From Xanthostigma xanthostigma (Eukaryota; Arthropoda; Insecta; Raphidioptera; Raphidiidae), in contig OY754466.1 of the NCBI GenBank assembly GCA_963575645.1, positions 38,348,001 through 38,412,000 on the forward strand: DNA of 64,000 nt, in the 5' to 3' direction. The notes below the pieces were generated by a model. That model had not been told where the DNA came from, ran no database searches, and was given only the letters and a program-made list of their open reading frames with translations. The position numbers and the translations under genes are program-made. This document shows positions 56,033 to 64,000 of this stretch, in pieces. The stretch's first letter is position 1. The number at the start of each line of letters is the position of its first letter.

Positions 56033-56954
56033 ATAATTTAATAAAAATCAGAGGAATAGGAACAGGAAAACAGTCAAAACTTCATGCTTACTCGCGACGT
56101 TTCGGCTTTAATTAAGCCTTCCTCAGGCGTTCATAAACTATCGTATTAACATAGTCAACCATGTAAACCTTGTCATGATCTATTAATAAATACAGTATAG
56201 AAATAACGTAAATTTGGGGGCACGGCAGTGCCCCCGCCAAGTCGAGCGCGAAGCAAACTGCCGTACCATCCTTTACTGGAACCATTTGCCGCATTTGAGA
56301 ACCTCTGGATAAGACCAGAACGCAGAAATTTTCGTCATCCAGTAAGCTATAATCACATACTTAAAATCCAAAATTTCAAGTCTGTAGGTCATTTAGTTCC
56401 GAAGTTAAGCGAAAGCAAAGTTTCGCATTTATGACACTCACTCACTCACTCACTCATAATCATAAAAATAGAACTAGTACTTCCCATAAACTCAGAGAGC
56501 TGAAATTTGGTACAGCGTTAGGGTTTAATGGCCACATAAAGGGAAAACTATAAAAACTAGGATAATCGAAGATCTGGAGTACCTGGTGACCCTGATTAGA
56601 AAACACAAGAGCCCAACCAAACTATTAGAGATCGACCTAAAAAGAAAAAAACTGTGTCAAATAAGAAAATCTAATAAAATAAAATGCCCACGTTTCTACA
56701 AAAAGAAGTGAAATCCCACCAAAAACATTCTGTAAAAAACTAGCCAAGTCTCGACGGAGCTGATTGTTTATCTCTAAAAAGTAATGAAATCTAGACAAAG
56801 TCGTGCCAAGTCTAAGGTTCCTTACTGCGATTTCTTTATTATTATATTAACTATAATAATAAAGAAATCGCAGTAAGGAAGCCGAAACGTCGCGAGTAAG
56901 CATGAAGTTTTGACTGTTTTCCTGTTCCTATTCCTCTGATTTTTATTAAATTAT
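56033..56954. mobile_element. Long-TIR element with GCCGAAACGTCGCG ends
   Basis: The left arm (56033-56108) and right arm (56880-56954) are reverse complements of about 75 bp ('aatcagaggaataggaacag', 'acttcatgcttactcgcgac'). Inside the left arm, read on the minus strand, is CTGAGGAAGGCTT ... AAGCCGAAAC (56099-56126), a stem-loop core like those of the Penelope repeats. The interior contains (CACT)n at 56435-56457 and 'gaaatttggtacagcg' repeat text. A Penelope-type origin is possible. Confidence 0.5.
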
Positions 56955-57234
56955 TTACATCATCAAGGATCTTTAATAGTATCACAATTTGTTTTTATGT
57001 CCTTTTCTAAATATTTAACATAATATATTGGTATCAACGCAAAGTAGTCTTAATACTCTATAATGTGTATTGAAAAAAACAACAATTTTTCTTGGAAATT
57101 TTCATTTATATAGAAAATTGTAACAAACTGTTAAAACCAATTGAAATGTATCTATCTGTGTTCTGAGGCAAAATCGGAATAATTCATAAAAGATTTACAG
57201 AAGTTGTACTGTATATAATGAATATACAATACGG

Positions 57235-57740
57235 TTATGTCTGAACATGCACGTACAATAACCCAATCTTGGTACGAGCATTGTTAACCATTGAAGAGTT
57301 TAGTTGTCTACCTTCTGATCCTGATGAAATTTGCACGGAACCACCTGGGGAGTACGCTCTTTCAAACAAAAAAATAATCCTACAAATCGACCCATGCATT
57401 ACAAAATGATTCGTGAACATACCCACAAAAAAAACGCAAAACTATTTTTTATAAAGAAGCTTTATTGGTTGTTAATAAAAATGAACTAAAAAGTTAAAAA
57501 TAATTTTATTCCGATTAGAAATAAGTTGTTTTATACGTACTTATCACAGTCTCAAGTTTTAAAATAAAAGCGTGTTACATCGTCTTTTTGTTCTCTCTTG
57601 TTATTAAATTCAAAATTGTAACACGCTTTTATTTGAAAACTTGAGACTGTGATAAGTACGTATAAAACGACTCATTTCTAATCGGAATAAAATTATTTTT
57701 AACTTTTTAGTTCAATTTTATAAACAACTAATTAAAGCTT
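57235..57740 (-). repeat. 'accgacttcaaaaaagg'-type repeat with snap-back, copy 2
   Basis: Inverted relative to 25190-25630. The left part carries the complement of the 'gaaagagtgcacttccgagg' block ('ggagtacgctctttcaaac' here), followed by a snap-back (57457-57740) with arms 'atgaactaaaaagttaaaaa' and 'cttgagactgtgataagtac'. Confidence 0.6.
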
Positions 57741-58393
57741 GTTCATAATTTTTTTTCTCGTTTATTTATTTTTAATTTTTTAGTGTGCTTTATTAAAAGT
57801 ACGATTTGTATCCGGACGCAAGTCGGAACGGTCAGTTGGTTAGTACAATATTGTATTATTATCGGAACTACATACGTATCCAAAATTTCAGCTCAATCAG
57901 ATAACGAGAAGTTGGTCTAATTTAACTTGCAAGATTCGATTACAGACAGATACCGGGACAGGTGAAACTAAATAAAGCTTGTAAGATAAGATAAGATAAA
58001 ATTTATTAGAAAAATTATACATATTATATAGGTACAGAAAAATAAAAATACATACGTATTGGTCGAATTGATAACCTTCTCCTGTTTTTAAGTTGATAAA
58101 AAATGACAATGTCATTAAATTCTGTAAAACCAAATATTCGACAAATTATTGATGTTGACATCATATTATGTGAAACTGACACTAACCTATAAAACGTAAA
58201 GTATTTAAAACTTGCTTGCTTTAGAATTTTATTAAACGTGTTTTTAACTTTATGCCCATTATAAACCTATTATAAAGCTAATTTAATATACATGAATATA
58301 AAATAAAAGCGGTTCAACATCGCTTAGCAATTCTTACCCACTGATTTCTTCGCGTTGTTGGCCGGGTACAGAGAATGCAACGGTTATAGAATA
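57741..58393. other. AT-rich stretch with (GATAA)n
   Basis: 'aagataagataagataaaa' at about 57980-58000 is a simple repeat often found at LINE or SINE 3' ends; no associated element was recognised. Confidence 0.35.
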
Positions 58394-58758
58394 CTAGCGG
58401 TCCCCCCGGTTTCACCCGGGTGCAAAAGAACGAATGGGGAAGGGAGGGACATGAGCACGCAGTACGCACATTCATCTTAGTTTACCGAGATGAATGTTGT
58501 ATCCAAATTTCATGCTGATCGGAGTTACCGTTCAAAAGTTTTTGTCGGACGGACACATTTTGAGTTACATTTTGTAACATTTTTCATTGATGCTCCACCC
58601 CTATTGGCCGTAGCGTGATATTATATAGCCTATAGCCTTCCTCGATAAATGGGCTATCCAACAAAAAATGTTTTTTCAATTCGAAGCAGTAGTTCCTGAG
58701 ATTAGCGCGTTCAACCAAACAAACAAACAAACTCTTCAGCTTTATATATTAGTATAGA
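58394..58758 (-). mobile_element. Non-autonomous Helitron, copy 4, tRNA segment deleted
   Basis: 365 bp, CTAG at 58394-58397 preceded by A, 5' end at 58758 followed by T. Both termini match copies 1-3, but the central part including the tRNA-like segment is absent; the break follows 'aaagtttttgtcg'. This shows that the termini suffice for recognition as the family. Confidence 0.85.
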
Positions 58759-58964
58759 TAATTTCATGTGGCCGTCAGATGTCGTTTTCGTCGCGCTCCT
58801 TGCCATATCGCTCATTAAGAAGCTTCGCGTTTTAAAACAATGATAACAAGGCAGTTCAATCCCGCTATATTGCCCGTTAGCGGCGCTAGTAGTCTTCGTA
58901 GAAGTAAACGTCGAATAATATATTTTTTACATTATGTTTTTTTTTCAGTGCAACAACATAAACA

Positions 58965-59063
58965 GTATATATGTCACCGGGATATTGTCAAACCCGTGAT
59001 ATTATAATTTCACTTAGTGAAATTACAATATCACGGATTTGACAATATCCCGGTGACATATAC
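58965..59063. mobile_element. 99-bp palindromic element 'caccgggatattgtcaa'
   Basis: Arms of 48-49 nt starting 'gtatatatgtcaccgggata' fold at 'tttcacttagtgaaa'. The arms are nearly perfect. No target duplication identified; small fold-back MITE. Confidence 0.65.
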
Positions 59064-60004
59064 ACTACATCCCCTTATAAAAATTTCGGTAGTTAAATTT
59101 AATTATATTAGGTAAAAGGTCCCAGTGTAATGACCCGTCTTTTCAAAAATATTTTTTCCTCGGTATAAATACTATCCTGCCTACATCTGAAATATATTTT
59201 TTCGATATATTTTATGAAATGCAGTTTTGAAATCGCCTGGCATACATTTTACACCCTACTAAATAATCTGGCTTATTTATTTTATTAAATTCTAAATTTG
59301 AAGTTATTCTTTCAAAATGTCTCAAGTATATTTTTTGCAAATATAATTTCGCTAAAGTATAAAATTCGAGGCTTGGATAGGATCCACTACCCTTCAGCCA
59401 GGTCTTCGATTTTTGTGTTCAGACATTACAAAAAAAATGTTACACAAACTTTCATGGCGCCTCAAATACCTACCCAAAAATGTTGGATAGCTCTTAGGTT
59501 AATAGTATCATGATAAGAATATAACATAGTCATTCTAAAACTGTTTTGTTGTAACGTTTTACGACAGTGAAATAAACGCCAAGTACATTTTGTTGGTTTA
59601 GTTTTATTTCTAATGTTTGTACAATAAAATTTACAACACGTTTTATTATTTCTCTTTTTATGTGACGTTGATTTTATTAAACTGTCATTTATAAAATATC
59701 ATTTACTATTCATAAATATTTAAAATAGTTGACCGTCTATAAAGTGACATGTTTTTATTTATTTTTTTGGTGAAAACATTTAGAGACGATAATAATAATA
59801 ATAAATCCATATCAAAAAACAACTACTTGGCAAACTACTGAACTGATTTAAAATGGTAACAATCTGTAAACATTCTGAACATGGTGTCGAAATTTTTCAA
59901 ATCGGTTAACACTTCGAAAAGTTATTACTACACAAACTATAAAAAAAGGGAAAAAATCGGTTATAAATAAAAAACAGTTGTGTGGTTTTAAGAAACCACG
60001 ACGC
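59064..60004. other. Stretch with no recognised gene
   Basis: The 71-codon frame at 59298-59513 has no recognised family. Short AAT repeat near 59790-59805. Confidence 0.35.
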
Positions 60005-60335
60005 AAGTGAAACTTTTATTGGATTGTAGGCGTTGGATTGTAGACACTTATCCATCACGATTAATTATAAACAACAATATTCACATGAATACACGAATAA
60101 AAACATATCATGTAAACACTGTACAGCACTTGCCCGCATGACAGACTGACTATGTGTTATACATACTACACGGTCAGCTGATGCTAAACATGGGCGCCGC
60201 CATATTGGCCTTGGCTGCTCTACCGAGCGCCTACTCCGAACGCCTTTCACTTTACCCCTACTCCGCGGCCGCCTGTAATGCGACATGCAACAGACGGCCA
60301 GAAAAATTTGGGGCGATAGAATAAAAGTTTCACTT
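60005..60335. repeat. Segment bounded by inverted AAGTGAAACTTTTATT
   Basis: The 16-mer aagtgaaacttttatt (60005) and its exact complement (60320-60335) bound about 330 bp with a GC-rich middle ('ccgcggccgcctg'). A small transposon or a chance boundary; no duplication seen. Confidence 0.4.
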
Positions 60336-60636
60336 TAACAATGTAACATCGATGCAGCTTTAAGGGGTTACATGAGTCTCGAAGGTTAAAAAAAATAATA
60401 ATTTCAAACCTATATATGTATAATTATATAAAAATCACAATTTTGGCCGCGCTAATCTCCAAAACCACTGAACCTATTTTAATGAAATTTTGTAAATGTG
60501 TCTTGTTTGGTATAACTTACGTTATAGGATAGTTTTCATTAAATATTTTGACTTACAGGTGTAGCCACCGTTCGCTACATTGTTAAGAAACACCCATTGT
60601 TACATTACATATTAGAAAACTTTATTTCTCAAACAA

Positions 60637-60710
60637 TGTCACCATCGGGATACGAACCCCGAATCTTTCCACTATCGCGGCGGACTGAGTTACATTACTC
60701 CACAGTGACA
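60637..60710 (-). other. tRNA-like cloverleaf, array unit 1
   Basis: On the minus strand: acceptor TGTCACT pairs fully with GGTGACA (7/7, one G-T), D-stem GAGT/ACTC (4/4), anticodon stem TCCGC/GTGGA with loop CGCGATA (anticodon CGA), T-stem TCGGG/CCCGA and box B 'ggttcgtatcc'. The D-loop lacks the GG pair and there is no long variable arm expected for a serine tRNA. A tRNA-derived element core is more likely than a tRNA gene. Confidence 0.65.
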
Positions 60711-61086
60711 CAACAAGATCAATTCATCATTCTAATATATAGCAATTTGTAACTGTTTATTTCACATCATGCGAGAGCTAATTTTATTTTAGGTAACGCT
60801 AGATATGAACCTTCACAGAAGTGAGAGTTATAGGTGAATCAAAGATGAAATATGTTTCATTAATTAATTATCCGTCTTAAATCACAGATTTTATTTCTGT
60901 TTTATTAAGACATCTAATGTTGAAACTTATGGCTGAAAACTTTTTCTAAATATTTATATGTGAATTTTCATACGATATAGGACGTAAACTATAACAAATA
61001 ACTTACAGGTGTAGCCACCGTTCGCTGCATTGTTAAGAAACACCCATTGTTACATTGCATATTAGAAAAATTTATTTCTCAAACAA

Positions 61087-61160
61087 TGTCACCATCGGGA
61101 TACGAACCCCGAATCTTTCCACTATCGCGGCGGACTGAGTTACATTACTCCACAGTGACA
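61087..61160 (-). other. tRNA-like cloverleaf, array unit 2
   Basis: Identical to the unit 1 core (60637-60710). Confidence 0.65.
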
Positions 61161-61636
61161 CAACAAGATCAATTCATCATTCTAATATATAGCAATTTGT
61201 AACTGTTTATTTCACATCATGCGAGAGCTAATTTTATTTTAGGTAACGCTAGATATGAACCTTCACAGAAGTGAGAGTTATAGGTGAATCAAAGATGAAA
61301 TATGTTTCATTAATTAATTATCAGTCTTAAATCACAGATTTTATTTCTGTTTTATTAAGACATCTAATGTTGAAACTTATGGCTGAAAACTTTTTCTAAA
61401 TATTTATATGTGAATTTTCATTCGATATAGGACGTATAACTATAACAAATACTTACAGGTGTAGCCACCGTTCGCTACATTGTTAAGAAACACCCATTGT
61501 TACATTGCATATTAGAAAAATTTATTTCTCAAACAATGTCACCATCGGGATACGAACCCCGAATCTTTCCACTCGCATGATGTGAAATAAACAGTTACAA
61601 ATTGCTATATATTAGAATGATGAATTGATCTTGTTG

Positions 61637-61710
61637 TGTCACTGTGGAGTAATGTAACTCAGTCCGCCGCGATAGTGGAAAGATTCGGGGTTCGTATCCC
61701 GATGGTGACA
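61637..61710 (+). other. tRNA-like cloverleaf, inverted unit
   Basis: The same 74-nt core in opposite orientation, intact, while the third forward unit has lost part of its core at the inversion junction. A diverged fragment of the same core ('gccaccgtcgggatacgaac') is at 11812-11831. Confidence 0.65.
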
Positions 61711-61934
61711 TTGTTTGAGAAATAAATTTTTCTAATATGCAATGTAACAATGGGTGTTTCTTAACAATGTAACGAACGGTGGCTACACCTGTAAGTTATT
61801 TGTTATAGTTATACGTCCTATATCGTATGAAAATTCACATTTAAATATTTTGTACAAAATTACGGTGTTTTGTGGAAAAAATCTGTTTTAGTAACATGTA
61901 GCGACATCTGATAGAATTTACTCAAAGCTATTAG

Positions 61935-62149
61935 TTCAGAACACACACTATAACGCAATATTTGTTTGTGGGCGTTTGTTCATGTCGCCCACGTGACAAG
62001 ATATTGTTTCCTGATTGGTTCTTGCTCAGAGCAAGCGGAGAAGAAAAATAGCCCTTGTTCTAATTTTAAAATCCATCTTGTGACGTCATTTCCAGCCTCG
62101 TAACCTGCAGAAGTCCCATCCGTGTTTCTAGCCTCGTGTGGAGCGGCCT
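61935..62149 (+). mobile_element. AGGCC-type MITE copy 4, right half only
   Basis: Begins near 'aatatttgtttgtgggcgtt' and ends CCTCGTGTGGAGCGGCCT, the intact right terminus. The left half is missing; an inverted 'gaactaatagctttgag' unit sits next to the break. Compare the same motif upstream of copy 2. Confidence 0.7.
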
Positions 62150-62834
62150 TATGGCACTCATGTTTACACGGGCGGAAAAGTCACATACCTTATAAAGTGC
62201 ATTTACCTGTTTACTTGTCTAAATGTGATATATTTATAAAGGACGATCAAAATCACGGGTACGGCTAGTATAACAATATAAATAAAATAAGGCTGTCCGG
62301 GGCGCTACGACTAATAAGAATGCATGCGGTATTGCATAGCGGAGCGCCGTTTAACTGCATACAATAATGCCGACTGACATGTTTACGCGTTCCATTTGAT
62401 TTATCGAAAGAGAAAAGAAAAATCATAAACGATCACAAAAGTCGACGCACCCACAGAAATATCAATGCTGAATATAACGGCGATTTTTAAAAAATAATCT
62501 AAAATTAACAAAGAAATTGAAACATAAAATCCAATTAATGGCCCAATAAAATGTGTCAATTTGGCAGATTTGATTTTTTATGGACTCCAAAAAAACCAAC
62601 AAGTTCTTCAATTTGTCATACTAAAAGAGAAAAAGGAGAACACAGAGTGAAGTTGCCGTTTCTCTACATGTAGGCAGCTATTTTTGTCCTGTTTTCCGAG
62701 TTCCTGATTGGATCTCTTTTCTATCGTGAAGTTGTTTGCGATATTTCGAGCAATTCGATAAATATTCTGGCAGTATATCTTACAAGAATATCTCGAGGTA
62801 CGCGAAATGCGCGAGCTATACTAATGTATAATAT
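62150..62834. other. Stretch with no recognised gene
   Basis: 'cacgggtacggctagta' near 62255 resembles a Helitron 3' terminus, without a 5' partner. No coding features. Confidence 0.35.
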
Positions 62835-62960
62835 AGGTGACCGGTAATTGCTCGTATTCCTCTCGGGAGAGGACACTGGCTAATTTGGAATGATTAACCT
62901 CTATCACTTGGCGGTCGGAAATACGTCATTTTCGAAAAAATCTACTTTGGGTGCCTTTTT
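62835..62960 (+). mobile_element. Single arm of the AGGTGACCG fold-back family
   Basis: 'aggtgaccggtaattgctcg', 'taacctctatcacttgg' and 'tttcgaaaaaatctactttg' match the arms of 12119-12550. The second arm is absent. Confidence 0.6.
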
Positions 62961-63124
62961 ACAAAAATCTAAACAACAGTTGATTGGTTGTTTTTGCTTT
63001 AACTACCGCACGAACGTACGAAGTTCCCGTATTGTAGCGTGTATCCCACCAAGGAATAAATGTTAGACTTTCTACCTTACAATTGGTGCCGAAAGTGTGC
63101 ACTTTCGATCGAGGTATTCGGTCA

Positions 63125-63300
63125 TCATATATATATTTTTAGACTGACGGTCGTTTCTGACTGCTTGTTGCAAGTTGCAGGTGCTGGTCTAATGTGCGCT
63201 ACTTCGTTAAATAACATGGATACCTTCACGAACAGGCTTTTTTACTCCGTGTTGTGCTGATCGTACAGGCACATTTATGACAAGTGTGCGTGGCCAATTT
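63125..63300 (+). repeat. Dispersed repeat related to 16166-16545
   Basis: 'tgcgctacttcgttaaataa', 'gtgttgtgctgatcg' and 'atgacaagtgtgcgtgg' align with the inverse of 16166-16300. The short frames in both places (ending MCAT..FNNM / MCAT..LNNM) reflect this shared DNA rather than a gene. Confidence 0.5.
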
Positions 63301-63397
63301 TAACTACAAATGAAACACTTCACCGTTCACGCTAAGAACTCGTCAGAAAGGCGTTCGAGAAATATTAAATGCACATATAGATTACCGATGTAGCGGA

Positions 63398-63660
63398 CAC
63401 CCTAAAAAAGCATTTTTTTTATGGAAACATTTGATGTGAAGTTTTCTAGTACGAAGGGTGTTCAATAAATAGTATAAAATTCCAATACAGAAGTTATAAA
63501 CTTATCCGTGGGCTATACAACTGAGTTTAAACATTTGATCACCCTAAAGAAGCATTTTTTTTGACGCAAAGTTTTATATTACGAAGGGTGTTTAATAAAT
63601 ATAAAATCCCCATACCGACGTTATAGACTTATCCGCTGGCTATACAGCTGAGTTTAAAAA
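63398..63660 (+). repeat. Two-unit tandem duplication, period 142
   Basis: Units start 'caccctaaa(a/g)aagcattt' at 63398 and 63540 and share 'acgaagggtgtt(c/t)aataaat' and 'gctatac(a)(a/g)ctgagttta'. They are clearly diverged, so the duplication is not recent. The region to 64000 is otherwise unassigned. Confidence 0.6.
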
Positions 63661-64000
63661 TTTGGAAAATCCTGTAGCGGTCTTATAGAAAAAATTTCAC
63701 TTTTAATTAATTGTCGCAGAGTACTTTGTCAAATTTCTTCTGGATTTAATCTTTACTAATAAAACGGTTGTCACGCACTTTCCAAGAATATTTTACACTT
63801 TTTACTTATTAATCAAAACATTCTTACGCACTGATGTTTTCAACTATATGCATAATTGCAGAGAAAGGTATTTAAGATGTTCATTAATTATGAGATTATT
63901 ATTTCAATGTCGTTAGACGTTAGAGTATTGTCTTTTTTGAACACATCATACAGCAATTTATGTAAATGTATGTAGTTCATTCATTGATTATTTCATAATT

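Larger units (their letters stand above)
60551..61795. repeat. 450-bp tandem array with tRNA-like core and inverted last unit
   Basis: Units begin 'acttacaggtgtagccaccg' at 60551, 61001 and 61451, an exact 450-bp period with very few differences. The third unit breaks at 61573 inside the tRNA-like core. The DNA then continues as an inverted partial unit (61574-61795) that ends with the complement of the unit start. Each unit carries a 74-nt cloverleaf (60637-60710 and 61087-61160 on the minus strand; 61637-61710 on the plus strand). High identity implies recent amplification. Confidence 0.85.

Noticed and set aside
60551..61795. CRISPR-like or telomeric array
   Set aside because: The repeat is a long 450-bp unit with no spacer structure; no TTAGG tracts or short direct repeats with unique spacers occur.

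Overview
The window is eukaryotic, AT-rich, and made almost entirely of transposable-element copies and other dispersed repeats. The repertoire points to an insect, most probably a moth or butterfly. It includes Helitrons that begin TCTATACTAATATATAAA and end in a GC hairpin plus CTAG, the 'accgacttcaaaaaagg' and 'ccggccaagtg' dispersed repeats, and many hAT, PIF-like and pogo-like miniature elements (MITEs). The lineage call is inference from repeat character. No host protein gene, functional tRNA, rRNA, CRISPR array or bacterial-type operon could be supported.

The only long open reading frame is a 786-codon reverse transcriptase on the minus strand (20621-22981). It belongs to a 5'-truncated CR1/L2-like LINE that inserted into a MITE and split it (halves 20114-20320 and 23039-23279). 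Three shorter coding remnants are convincing: the C-terminal part of a Penelope-like GIY-YIG protein (31877-32042), the C-terminus of a second LINE (33376-33609), and a short hAT transposase N-terminal piece (34575-34739, minus).

Layout. 1-7.9 kb: a PIF-like MITE, a pogo-like MITE, a Penelope-derived snap-back, a tRNA-bearing Helitron and an AGGCC MITE. 8-19.4 kb: dispersed repeats and several long inverted-repeat elements. 19.9-25.6 kb: the nested LINE, a second complete AGGCC MITE, a hAT MITE with a perfect target duplication, and a snap-back repeat. 26-31 kb: a hAT element, a Tc1/mariner-type MITE and a 580-bp fold-back. 31.8-38.8 kb: the Penelope locus broken by a Helitron, a LINE piece inside a hAT element, a 1.1-kb hAT element and two tRNA-bearing Helitrons. 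40-49.3 kb: a pogo-like MITE, a tRNA-headed SINE, a Penelope snap-back, a 568-bp near-palindrome, two small hAT elements and a long-TIR element with palindromic subterminal repeats. 50-54.7 kb: a cluster of hAT and PIF-like MITEs. 56-64 kb: a fold-back with a GAAAC-type core, a snap-back, a tRNA-less Helitron and a 450-bp tandem array whose units carry a tRNA-like cloverleaf.

The sequences do not form a pathway. The organisation is layers of insertion: LINE in MITE, Helitron in Penelope element, LINE in hAT element. Boundaries are read by eye from terminal repeats and target duplications. Family names follow terminal motifs and duplication length and were not checked by database search.
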